Shown: positions 51,633-59,033 of the stretch, piece after piece
Layout: the number at the start of each line of letters is the position of its first letter
Numbering within the stretch: position 1 is the stretch's first letter
Source of the DNA: JAJPXC01 sp964562375
GTDB taxonomy: Bacteria; Bacteroidota; Bacteroidia; Bacteroidales; Muribaculaceae
Direction: 5' to 3'
Length of the DNA: 64,000 bases
Assembly (NCBI GenBank): GCA_964562375.1
Contig: CAZLSW010000001.1
Coordinates: forward strand, 1-64,000
The notes under the pieces: generated by a model
Database searches by the model: none
Told to the model about the DNA's origin: nothing
Seen by the model: the letters and a program-made list of their open reading frames with translations, nothing else
Made by a program: the position numbers and the translations under genes

Positions 51633-52034
51633 ATGACAGTTATCTCTTTATCCACTGTGGAAAAAACCATCTACGCCCTGGCTGCATTGCGCAGCCACTA
51701 CTCCCGCCGTCGTTCCGAGACGGTGCCCCTGTTGACCCGCGACCACGGGCCGGCCCTCCGACTGCTGGCCGTCGACGCTGTGGCCGACATCGCCCAGCGC
51801 ATCGGCATCGAAGCCACCTACGACGGCGACGACCAGGTGACACTCCAGCTCGACTCTGACGACCTCACCGTTGTCCGGCTTATCCACCATGCCGCGGCTA
51901 TGCTCACCCTCTCCACGGCCAATGTGGGCTACGACCCGGAGGCCGTCGACGACTACGCCGACAAGGCTGAGGGACTCATCGCCCAGCTTCCCCAGCCTAG
52001 CCTCACCATAGAGCGCAAGCTCCCCTACATGTAA
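51633..52034 (+). CDS. Small protein of the portal operon
   Basis: This 133-aa protein is not recognised. It is soluble and acidic, starts MTVISLSTVEKTIYALAAL, and is mainly helical with a short beta segment (TYDGDDQVTLQLDSDD). It is the last gene before a perfect 18-bp hairpin, so it probably closes the phage-type operon. Position suggests a structural or assembly role, without direct evidence. Confidence 0.5.
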   Translation: MTVISLSTVEKTIYALAALRSHYSRRRSETVPLLTRDHGPALRLLAVDAVADIAQRIGIEATYDGDDQVTLQLDSDDLTVVRLIHHAAAMLTLSTANVGYDPEAVDDYADKAEGLIAQLPQPSLTIERKLPYM

Positions 52035-52036
52035 GA

Positions 52037-52078
52037 AAATCGTAATAACGTTATCACTCAATAACGTTATTACGATTT
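52037..52078. terminator. Perfect 18-bp hairpin ending the portal operon
   Basis: AAATCGTAATAACGTTAT (52037-52054), loop CACTCA, and its exact complement (52061-52078) begin 2 bases after the stop codon at 52034. The stem is AT-rich and lacks a long U tract, so it may be a weak terminator or a protein-binding palindrome. Confidence 0.65.
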
Positions 52079-52104
52079 CGTAATCAAATGATTACAATGG
52101 TTAT

Positions 52105-52227
52105 TCACAAGGCGAGGGCAGTTATTATGCCAGCCAGAAGCGCCAGGCGCGCCAAGCGGGATATCCACCGAATGTGGCGGTCGCGGCGAGCGAAGCTGTC
52201 TTTGATATCGGTTACAATCGGTAGCAT
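52105..52227 (-). CDS. Possible 40-aa membrane protein
   Basis: A short minus-strand frame reads MLPIVTDIKDSFARRDRHIR, then a basic patch and a hydrophobic helix LARLALLAGIITALAL to the stop. The amphipathic, basic N-terminus followed by one membrane helix is typical of small inner-membrane proteins, but codon signal in 40 codons is weak and there is no clear promoter. The opposite strand also has a 46-codon frame, which looks less protein-like. It lies between the portal operon and the asnS end. Confidence 0.3.
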   Translation of the reverse strand: MLPIVTDIKDSFARRDRHIRWISRLARLALLAGIITALAL

Positions 52228-52340
52228 AGTTGTGTAAGCAAAGAAAGGGTTAATAAACTAAGTGAACATCATTTTCCTTTATAACAATCAACTATGCCTT
52301 TTTGGCTCGCCAAAACCGCAAAAAAAGCGTTAAAGCAGGA

Positions 52341-52437
52341 GGTCCCGCCGTGTCGGCGGGACAGTTAGACAAGAAGTCCCGCCGTGTCGGTGGGACAATA
52401 ATTCTCTCGGGCCGACACGGCCCGACATCCTACTTGC
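52341..52437. repeat. Cluster of GTCCCGCC/GTCGGGCC palindromes
   Basis: Three palindromes in a row: GTCCCGCC-N5-GGCGGGAC, a copy with one change (GTCCCGCCGTGTCGGTGGGAC), and the GGGCC-N5-GGCCCGAC form preceded by TCTC. They are followed by ATCCTACTT. The cluster abuts the asnS stop codon and belongs to the family at 12217, 22622 and 36564. Confidence 0.8.
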
Positions 52438-52438
52438 T

Positions 52439-53827
52439 TTAGAATTCGGCGTTCTTCGGCGTACGCGGGAATGGGATCACGTCGCGGATATTGGTCATGC
52501 CCGTCACGAAAAGCACCAGACGCTCGAAACCAAGACCGAAACCGGCGTGAGGCACCGTGCCGAAACGGCGAGTATCGAGATACCACCACATGTCCTTCAT
52601 CGGGATGTTCAGCTCCTCGATGCGGGCCATGAGCTTGTCGTAATTCTCCTCGCGTTCCGAGCCACCGATGATCTCCCCGATGTTGGGGAACAGCACGTCC
52701 ATGGCGCGCACGGTCTTGCCGTCCTCGTTCTGCTTCATGTAGAAAGCCTTGATCTCCTTGGGATAATCGGTGAGGATCACCGGGGTCTTGAAATGCTCCT
52801 CCACCAGGTAGCGCTCGTGCTCGCTCTGCAGGTCGGCGCCCCAGTAGACGGGGAACTCAAATTTCTTTCCCGATTTCTCCAAGATTTCCACGCCCTCGGT
52901 GTAGGTAAGGCGCTTGAATGGCTTGGCCAGTACCCCCTCCAAGCGCGCGATCAGCTCGGGGTCGTACATTTTCTGCAGGAACTCGATGTCGTCGCGGCAG
53001 TTGTCAAGGGCGTAACGGATGCAGTATTTCACGAACTCCTCGGCCAGGTCCATGTTGTCGGTGATGTCGTAGAAGGCCATCTCAGGCTCAATCATCCAGA
53101 ACTCGGCCAAGTGGCGCGGGGTATTGGAATTCTCGGCGCGGAAGGTGGGGCCGAAGGTGTAAATCTCGCCGATCGCGGTGGCTCCAAGCTCGCCCTCCAG
53201 TTGGCCCGACACGGTCAATGCCGTGGGCTTGCCGAAGAAGTCCTGCGAGTAATCCACGGCACCCTCCTCGGTTTTGGGCAACTCATTAAGGGGTAAGGTG
53301 GTAACCTGGAACATCGCGCCGGCGCCCTCGCAGTCGCTTGCCGTGATCAACGGCGTGTTGAGGTAGTAGAAACCTTTATCCTGGAAGAACTTGTGGATGG
53401 CGTAGGCCAAAGCCGAGCGCACGCGCAGGACGGCCCCGAACGTGTTGGTGCGGGGACGCAAGTGGGCAATCTCGCGCAGGAACTCCAGGGAGTGTCCTTT
53501 CTTCTGCAGCGGATAAGCCTCGGGATCGGCTGTGCCGTACACCTCAAGCTCGGTAGCTTGGATCTCGGTGGCCTGGCCCTTGCCCATCGATTCCACGAGG
53601 TCGCCCACGACGTGGATCGAGGCCCCGGTGGTGATAGGCTTAAGCTGCTCCTCGGTGAAGCGGTCGAGGGGGAACACGATCTGGATATTGTTGATCGTGG
53701 AGCCGTCGTTCAGTGCCACAAACTGCACGTTTTTGTTGCCGCGGCGGGTGCGCACCCACCCTTTGACGCTCACTTTCTCGCCCACTTTATCCTTGGTGAG
53801 AATATCCTTGATTTTGCTTCTTTTCAT
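52439..53827 (-). CDS. asnS: Asparaginyl-tRNA synthetase
   Basis: I start at the ATG at 53827 (MKRSKIKDILTKDKVGEKV). The 462-aa class II synthetase charges tRNA-Asn. It has an N-terminal OB-fold anticodon domain (VSVKGWVRTRRGNKNVQFVAL), class II motif 1/2 (GPTFRAENSNTPRHLAEFWMIEPE) and motif 3 (GFGLGFERLVLFVTGM). TSDCEGAGAMFQV and the length fit AsnRS rather than AspRS. It lies 131 bases downstream of the pseudouridine synthase gene, with an 8-bp repeat between. Confidence 0.97.
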   Translation of the reverse strand: MKRSKIKDILTKDKVGEKVSVKGWVRTRRGNKNVQFVALNDGSTINNIQIVFPLDRFTEEQLKPITTGASIHVVGDLVESMGKGQATEIQATELEVYGTADPEAYPLQKKGHSLEFLREIAHLRPRTNTFGAVLRVRSALAYAIHKFFQDKGFYYLNTPLITASDCEGAGAMFQVTTLPLNELPKTEEGAVDYSQDFFGKPTALTVSGQLEGELGATAIGEIYTFGPTFRAENSNTPRHLAEFWMIEPEMAFYDITDNMDLAEEFVKYCIRYALDNCRDDIEFLQKMYDPELIARLEGVLAKPFKRLTYTEGVEILEKSGKKFEFPVYWGADLQSEHERYLVEEHFKTPVILTDYPKEIKAFYMKQNEDGKTVRAMDVLFPNIGEIIGGSEREENYDKLMARIEELNIPMKDMWWYLDTRRFGTVPHAGFGLGFERLVLFVTGMTNIRDVIPFPRTPKNAEF

Positions 53828-53853
53828 TGTGATTGATTTATTAATGCACTCGT

Positions 53854-53933
53854 GCACTCATGCATTCGTTTACTCGTTTACTCGAAAGCTCGAAGGCTCG
53901 AATGCACGAATGAACGAATACACGAATGCACGA
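53854..53933. repeat. Degenerate 8-bp tandem array with inverted symmetry
   Basis: Units like CACTCGTG/CATTCGTT on the left and CGAATGCA/CGAATGAA on the right give an array that is roughly palindromic about AAAGCTCGAAGG. Similar words occur at about 39400-39424 before leuS. It fills the gap between the pseudouridine synthase stop and the asnS start. Confidence 0.6.
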
Positions 53934-53958
53934 GGGATCGAAATTACGATTTTTGAGA

Positions 53959-55497
53959 TTATTCGAAGGAGCCCATTTTGAGGAAGTTAACCTCTTCCTG
54001 GGTGAGGTAACGCCAGCGGCCGCGGGGGAGGTTTTTCTTGGTCAGGCCCGCGAAGTACACGCGGTCGAGCTTGGTCACGTGGTAACCCAGCGACTCGAAG
54101 ATACGGCGAACGACGCGATTGCGGCCCGAGTGGATCTCGATGCCCGCCTGGTTGCGGTCGGTCTCGGTGGCGTAGGAGATGGCGTCGGCGTGGATGGGGC
54201 CGTCGTCAAGCTCGATGCCGTCGGCGATACGCTGCATATCCTCCTCGGCGATGTCCTTGTCACACCATACGTGGTAGATTTTCTTCTTCACGTATTTGGG
54301 GTGGGTGAGCTTGGAGGCCAGGTCACCGTCGTTGGTCAACAGCAGCACGCCGGTGGTGTTGCGGTCCAAGCGACCCACGGGGTAGATACGCTCGTTGCAT
54401 GCGCCCTTCACCAGGTCCATAACCGTGGTGCGGCCGTTGGGGTCGTCGCTCGTGGTGACGCAATCCTTCGGTTTGTTAAGCAGGATGTAGCATTTGCTCT
54501 CCAGAGCCACCACCTTCTCATCGTATTCAACGACATCCGAGTGGGAGATCTTGGTACCCAGCTCGGTAACAACGTTGCCGTTGACCTTCACCAAGCCCTG
54601 CTGGATGAACTCGTCGGCCTCGCGGCGCGAGCAGATACCGGCGTTGGCCATGAACTTGTTCAGACGAATCTGCTCATTGGGATCGGGTATCGGCATTTCG
54701 TACTCGATACGCTTGGGGCGCGGAGTGAAGCTCTTGCCGCGTGAGGGCATGAACCCTTGCTGACCCTGCTGGCGACGGTTGTTGTACCCGCCTTGCTGAC
54801 GGTTGTTGTAGCCGCCCTGGCGGTTATTGTAACCACCCTGGCGGTTGTTGTTGTAGCCACCCTGACGGTTGTTGTTGTAGCCACCCTGGCGGTTGTTGTT
54901 GTAGCCGCCCTGACGGTTGTATCCGCCCTGTTGGCGATTCTGGCCTTGGTGACCGGGGTTGTTGTAACCGCCTTGGCGATTGTTGTATCCGCCCTGGCGA
55001 TTGTTGTTGTAACCGCCTTGGCGGTTGTTATTGTATCCACCCTGCTGGCGAGGCTGGTAGCCGCCGGCGTTGGGACGCGGCTGGTAGCCTGTGTTGGGGC
55101 GGGGCTGGTAGCCTTGGGTTGGGGTAGCGCCGGCTGCGCCCTCGGCGGTCTCGCCTTCCTTGGCCTCGCCCTGGGGGGCGGCGGAGGGGGTACCGTAGGT
55201 GTTGGGACGCGGCTGATAGCCACCACCTTGGTAGTTATTGTTATAGCGATTGTAGCCCCCCTGCTGGCGATTTTGGTAGCCTCCAGCGTTGTTGTAGCGG
55301 TTTTGGTAACCACCCTGTTGGCGTGGCTGATAGGGGCGCGGCTGGTAGGGGCGGTCGCCCGTGGGGGCGGCGTCGCTGTTGTGATCGTTCATTGAGCTGT
55401 AGCTCGACTTTTCATAGCGTGAGCCTTCGTGATCGTCGGCCACCGCACGGCTCTCGCCGATTCTGGGTCGTTTCCCTTTTTTGTCGTTACTTTCCAT
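53959..55497 (-). CDS. rluB: rRNA pseudouridine synthase (RsuA/RluB family) with Asn/Gly/Tyr/Gln-rich N-terminus
   Basis: The C-terminal 240 residues form a normal RsuA/RluB enzyme: S4 RNA-binding domain (IRLNKFMANAGICSRREADEFI), catalytic Asp in YPVGRLDRNTTGVLLLTNDG, then HPKYVKKKIYHVW and GRNRVVRRIFESLGYHV. It isomerises uridine in 23S (or 16S) rRNA. The first 270 residues are low complexity: a basic start, RPYQPRPYQPRQQ, then many GGYNNNRQ units, with Tyr and Arg regularly spaced. Such tails bind RNA and can phase-separate; here this is inference. Repeat unit DNA is 18-24 bases, so copy number can change in frame. A long, structured leader (about 295 bases) may precede it. The symbol is by family likeness; the exact target base is unknown. 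Confidence 0.88.
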   Translation of the reverse strand: MESNDKKGKRPRIGESRAVADDHEGSRYEKSSYSSMNDHNSDAAPTGDRPYQPRPYQPRQQGGYQNRYNNAGGYQNRQQGGYNRYNNNYQGGGYQPRPNTYGTPSAAPQGEAKEGETAEGAAGATPTQGYQPRPNTGYQPRPNAGGYQPRQQGGYNNNRQGGYNNNRQGGYNNRQGGYNNPGHQGQNRQQGGYNRQGGYNNNRQGGYNNNRQGGYNNNRQGGYNNRQGGYNNRQQGGYNNRRQQGQQGFMPSRGKSFTPRPKRIEYEMPIPDPNEQIRLNKFMANAGICSRREADEFIQQGLVKVNGNVVTELGTKISHSDVVEYDEKVVALESKCYILLNKPKDCVTTSDDPNGRTTVMDLVKGACNERIYPVGRLDRNTTGVLLLTNDGDLASKLTHPKYVKKKIYHVWCDKDIAEEDMQRIADGIELDDGPIHADAISYATETDRNQAGIEIHSGRNRVVRRIFESLGYHVTKLDRVYFAGLTKKNLPRGRWRYLTQEEVNFLKMGSFE

Positions 55498-55972
55498 GAT
55501 TTTTCCTTAGAGGATTTTAAAGTTGATTTTGTTGTGGACATTTTGCGGCATGTGCCTCTCGGCTTTGGTTTCTGGCCGCTCTGAGGGATTTGTTTGCTCC
55601 CTTAAATGTTGTTGATGGTTTTGATTAGTTGATTATGTTTTTACCTTATTAAATAAATGTTTTGTTGAAATGCTTTGTTCAGAAAAATACCGGTTTTAGC
55701 GGATAAAAATGATTGGTTATCTCGAAAACTAATGTGTAAACTGGCTTTTGTCGATAACTTGCGAAGGGCTTGCGGCGGGCCCACAAGCCCTTCTGCGGGG
55801 CAAAGTTATAAAATTTTCCTCAATTACGAAAAAATTAAGGAAACTTTGTAGTAGTTAGTAGTTTTTAGTAATCCATTAGTGGTTTCTTGGATAACTTGCG
55901 AAACTTCAATATCATGATTGTGAAAACTCGCCTTCAGCGTTTCCTGAGGAGATGAGCACTCAAGGGGGAGGA
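55498..55972. other. 475-base gap with long putative leader
   Basis: No gene is seen. On the minus strand a -7 element TAACTTTG lies at 55801-55808 and would start a transcript about 295 bases upstream of the pseudouridine synthase ATG. A 10-bp stem (GAAGGGCTTG at 55763-55772, CAAGCCCTTC at 55784-55793) would form at the very 5' end. The outer part (55876-55906) is a copy of the dispersed repeat at 35207-35237. I cannot match the leader to a known RNA family by eye. Confidence 0.5.
55801..55808 (-). promoter_or_regulatory. -7 element TAACTTTG upstream of the pseudouridine synthase
   Basis: A perfect TAnnTTTG match on the minus strand. A TTCG in place of TTTG lies 18 bases further up as a weak -33. 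It precedes a hairpin and a long untranslated leader. Confidence 0.45.
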
Positions 55973-56560
55973 TTAGCGGGAGGATTTGATTCGGGCGTGG
56001 AGGTCGAGGATCTGCTTGCCGTACTGGGGGTTTTGGGCCCAGCGGCCCGAGAGGTCCTTCCATTTCGGGGCCGAGCCGCGCTTTACCAGGGAGAAGCGTG
56101 GGTCGACCAGCTTCTCCTTGCGCGGCAGGTCCTTGTTGCAGCAGTAGGCGTAGAGGTGCTGGATGTGGGCACGCACGCCGTCCTCCACGGTGTCGAAACC
56201 GGCGCCTGTTTGGCCGTTTTTCACTACTCCGAGGCCACAATAATTGTGATGCTCGGGCTTCACGGCCGAGCCTTGGTAACGAAACCATCCCGTCTCGATA
56301 ATGGCTTGACAGAGCGCTATATCGCCGCGCAGGCCGTATTTCTTGCCGATTTTAATGTAGGCCTCGGCGATCGCCGGGTCGAAGTCGGGGTTGCGCTGCT
56401 GGATATACGCCGTAAGTTCCGAGGCTTTAAGCTCCGATTTCCCCTCGATCTTTTGGGCCAGGCATAGGGTAGGGGAGAGCAGCATTATCACCAGTATCAA
56501 GCTCCTCAGGAGGATGGAAGCCGGGGCGACCCGGCCCCGACAAAATAAGGTTTCTCTCAT
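55973..56560 (-). CDS. Exported glucosaminidase-domain protein (peptidoglycan hydrolase)
   Basis: I start at the ATG at 56560, which overlaps the AraC stop by 4 bases and gives a signal peptide (SILLRSLILVIMLLSPTLCLAQ-like, cut here); the longer frame only shadows the regulator. The 195-aa protein has a mannosyl-glycoprotein endo-beta-N-acetylglucosaminidase (FlgJ-type) domain: AEAYIKIGKKYGLRGDIALC-type helix, AIIETGWFRYQGS, HHNYCGLGVV, TVEDGVRAHIQHLYAY. It probably cuts glycan strands in the periplasm during wall growth. Coupled expression with an AraC regulator is unusual. Confidence 0.85.
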   Translation of the reverse strand: MRETLFCRGRVAPASILLRSLILVIMLLSPTLCLAQKIEGKSELKASELTAYIQQRNPDFDPAIAEAYIKIGKKYGLRGDIALCQAIIETGWFRYQGSAVKPEHHNYCGLGVVKNGQTGAGFDTVEDGVRAHIQHLYAYCCNKDLPRKEKLVDPRFSLVKRGSAPKWKDLSGRWAQNPQYGKQILDLHARIKSSR

Positions 56561-57468
56561 GACTGCTGGTACTGGGTGGGCGACATGCCCGTGAGGTGCT
56601 TGAAGTATTTCCCGAACGACGATTGGTTGGTGAAATTCAGCTCGTAGGCGATCTGCTGCACGTTTTTGCCTGAGAATTTCAGCAGATTCTTGGCCTCGAG
56701 AATGACGCACTGGTCGATCCAGGCAGTAGCGCTTTTACCGGTTACCTCCTTGATAATGAGCGAGAGATATTTGGGGGAGATGAATAGCTTGTCGGCGTAG
56801 AAGCCTACCGATCGCTCCTCGCGGAAATGGTTTTTCACCAGGGCCATAAACTGGTTGACATAGCTCAGGCGACGCGTGGCGGGGCGCTCGTTTTCGGTGT
56901 CCTCCTCGCGGCGGTGGCTGAATTCCAGAATCTGGTAGAAGAGGGCCGACATGAGGTTGCGGGCGATGCTGCGGATATAGATATCCTCGTGGTTCTCGAC
57001 GGTGTTGGAGTGCATCAACTCCATTATTTTGTTGAGGATGTTGAATTCCCCGTCGGTCAATTGTATCGAGAGCCTTTCCGGCGATTTGAATTGGGTGTTG
57101 GAGGCGGCCCAGGTGTTGAGGTCGATAGGAATAGTGTGCATGAAATCGTGATTGAGGGCGAGCAGTTGCACGTCGATTTCCGCGTCCTCGCAGTCCTCGA
57201 TGTTGACAATCGACATCGGGGGGATGAACATGATCATGTTTTTGCTCAACACATGGCGGTTGAGATTGACGTCGATCACCATTTTGCCGCTGTGGCACAG
57301 GAGGAAAGTGAGTCCTTCGAATCGCAGGGATCGCATGGGGAATGAGGGACGTTCGCCGTTGACCAGGGGTGAGATATGGGCGTACACGTAGTCGCTGTCG
57401 TGCCGCGAGAAAGCGCTGGCCACGCGTTCCAGTTCAAATAATTGCTCTATATGCAGATGCTTTTCCAT
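56557..57468 (-). CDS. AraC family transcriptional regulator
   Basis: The 303-aa protein has an N-terminal cupin-like sensing domain (about 20-150, with FLLCHSGKMVIDVNLNRHVL and IMFIPPMSIVNI) and a C-terminal double helix-turn-helix (about 200-303: VGFYADKLFISPKYLSLIIKE, QQIAYELNFTNQSSFGKYFK, TGMSPTQYQ). Its ligand and target genes are unknown. Its stop overlaps the start of the glucosaminidase gene, so the two are made together. A TATTTTCGCGG element at 57496-57503 (minus) may be its -7 box. Confidence 0.92.
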   Translation of the reverse strand: MEKHLHIEQLFELERVASAFSRHDSDYVYAHISPLVNGERPSFPMRSLRFEGLTFLLCHSGKMVIDVNLNRHVLSKNMIMFIPPMSIVNIEDCEDAEIDVQLLALNHDFMHTIPIDLNTWAASNTQFKSPERLSIQLTDGEFNILNKIMELMHSNTVENHEDIYIRSIARNLMSALFYQILEFSHRREEDTENERPATRRLSYVNQFMALVKNHFREERSVGFYADKLFISPKYLSLIIKEVTGKSATAWIDQCVILEAKNLLKFSGKNVQQIAYELNFTNQSSFGKYFKHLTGMSPTQYQQS

Positions 57469-57587
57469 TGTCGACCTGATACTTGTATTACGCCGCGAAA
57501 ATAGGCAAAATATTCCAACATTTCACCTATTCACCCGTATAATAAGCCATTTGGGACAATAAATTGGACATGCACGCCACTTGGTGC

Positions 57588-58253
57588 TTATAGCTCGAAA
57601 GTGCGTTGGTCGACCAGGTTGCTGTTGGCTACATGCACTGTGACACCCTCGCAGGTATCAAAGGAGAAGATTTCGGAGGCGTCAAACGCGGCGTAGTATT
57701 GGCGGTCGTAGGTGGCTGTGTGGCCTATCGGTAGCTCGTGGACCAGGTATAGGTCGGGGTAGGGGGATGATAGGGTGGACTCGTCGGCGAGCATGAAGAA
57801 TCGGCGAGGGTTGTCGTCGTACGGCAGGCGGCAACGTACGATGATTTTGTCGCCCGCGCGCCATATCGCCATCAGGTACACCTCGTCCTTGTCCCATGTG
57901 AGATACTTTCCGATTTGGTCGACCTGTACCTGTGAGTTGTTGATTTGGGAGTAGGTTATGGTCTTAACTTGTTGAGGATTACCCTCTTGAAGCACTTGAT
58001 AACCAAGGAAGAAGCAGTCGCCAGCGACAATGACCGTGGCATCGAATTTTGTAGCGGTGGTCATGTACACTGGCTCGGAGTCACCGTGTTTCAGCACCAT
58101 TGAGGAGCCGGTGTCGCTCGAGGCCTCCAGCTCCACGATATTGTATAGGGTAGGGGTCTGCTCCCCGGGATCACCCTCCTGGCAACCCGTCAAGAAGCCA
58201 AGCAGCAGCCCGCTTGCCACCAATCTTCTCATCAGCTTTATTACCTTCTCCAT
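57588..58253 (-). CDS. Lipoprotein, possibly NigD-like
   Basis: The 221-aa protein has a lipoprotein signal (lipobox FLTGC, lipidated Cys near 24). The rest is beta-rich. A C-terminal part (MAIWRAGDKIIVRCRLPYDD, then FFMLADES, LYLVHEL) faintly resembles NigD-like lipoproteins of Bacteroides, which are often near bacteriocin or stress loci; this is a weak match. It lies alone between lolD and the AraC gene, with a 7-bp array just upstream of it. Confidence 0.65.
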   Translation of the reverse strand: MEKVIKLMRRLVASGLLLGFLTGCQEGDPGEQTPTLYNIVELEASSDTGSSMVLKHGDSEPVYMTTATKFDATVIVAGDCFFLGYQVLQEGNPQQVKTITYSQINNSQVQVDQIGKYLTWDKDEVYLMAIWRAGDKIIVRCRLPYDDNPRRFFMLADESTLSSPYPDLYLVHELPIGHTATYDRQYYAAFDASEIFSFDTCEGVTVHVANSNLVDQRTFEL

Positions 58254-58321
58254 CCGTCGTACTTCTTCACTTAATCCTTTACTCCTTTCCTCCTTTAAAG
58301 ATTTAACGCCTTAAAGATTTA

Positions 58322-58375
58322 AAACTAGAAACTAGAAACTAGAAACTAGAAACTAGAAACTAGAAACTAGAAACT
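58322..58375. repeat. 7-bp tandem array (AAACTAG)
   Basis: More than seven copies of AAACTAG between lolD and the lipoprotein gene, ending one base before the lolD stop codon. Same unit as at 39436-39460; the complementary TTTTTAG/TTTCTAG type is at 59660-59706. Confidence 0.9.
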
Positions 58376-58376
58376 C

Positions 58377-59033
58377 TTAACCCCCCTCCATCCTTCCATC
58401 CCGCAGCCTGATAATCAGGTCGCTATCCTCGGCGAGCGACATGTCGTGGGTGACGATGACAAACGTTTGTCCCAGGTCGCGCCGCAAGTCGAAGAACAGC
58501 CGGTGAAGCTCCTCGCGGTTGTGTGAGTCAAGGCTACCTGAAGGCTCGTCAGCCAGCACGACTCGTGGCGAATTGACCAGGGCGCGGGCCACTGCCGCGC
58601 GTTGGCATTCACCCCCGGACAGTTGCGCGGGTCGATGTTCCATGCGATCTCCAAGTCCAAGATAATCAATCAGTTCCTTGGCGTGTTTTTCGGCTTTAGA
58701 ACGCGGCTCGCCGCCGATCAAGGCTGGCATCATCACGTTCTCAAGGAGAGTGAATTCCGGCAACAGTTGGTGAAACTGGAAGACAAAACCCACGTTGCGG
58801 TTGCGCCATCGGGCCAGGGCATTACCCTTGAGCCGCAGCACATCCTCGCCGTCAAATTGGACGGTGCCCGAGTCGGGTCGATCCAACGTGCCAAGTATCT
58901 GAAGCATAGTGGTTTTGCCGGCCCCACTGGGGCCGACGATAGAGCATACCATGCCCCGGGGGATGTCGATGGTGACGCCATCCAACACCCTCAGGGCACC
59001 GTAACTCTTCTGAATATTCTGAGCCTTAATCAC
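58377..59033 (-). CDS. lolD: ABC transporter ATP-binding protein, LolD-like
   Basis: I start at a GTG at 59033 (VIKAQNIQKSYGALRVLDGV); the longer frame of 278 aa would read the slyD tail in another phase and gives a Thr/Ala-rich non-protein. The 218-aa product has Walker A GPSGAGKT, Q-loop FVFQFHQLLPEFT, signature LSGGECQRAAVARAL, Walker B VVLADEPSG and H-loop VTHD. It belongs to the MacB/LolD/FtsE group and most likely powers lipoprotein release from the inner membrane. The LolC/E permease is not adjacent. The start overlaps the slyD stop by 8 bases. Confidence 0.85.
   Translation of the reverse strand: MIKAQNIQKSYGALRVLDGVTIDIPRGMVCSIVGPSGAGKTTMLQILGTLDRPDSGTVQFDGEDVLRLKGNALARWRNRNVGFVFQFHQLLPEFTLLENVMMPALIGGEPRSKAEKHAKELIDYLGLGDRMEHRPAQLSGGECQRAAVARALVNSPRVVLADEPSGSLDSHNREELHRLFFDLRRDLGQTFVIVTHDMSLAEDSDLIIRLRDGRMEGG

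Noticed and set aside
53926..55395. Long plus-strand open frames opposite the pseudouridine synthase
   Set aside because: They are antisense shadows of the GGYNNNRQ repeats and of the conserved enzyme; the peptides are Val/Ala/Leu low complexity.
55970..56710. Longer glucosaminidase frame of 245 aa
   Set aside because: The first 50 residues overlap the AraC gene in another phase and hide the signal peptide; the ATG at 56560 fits better.
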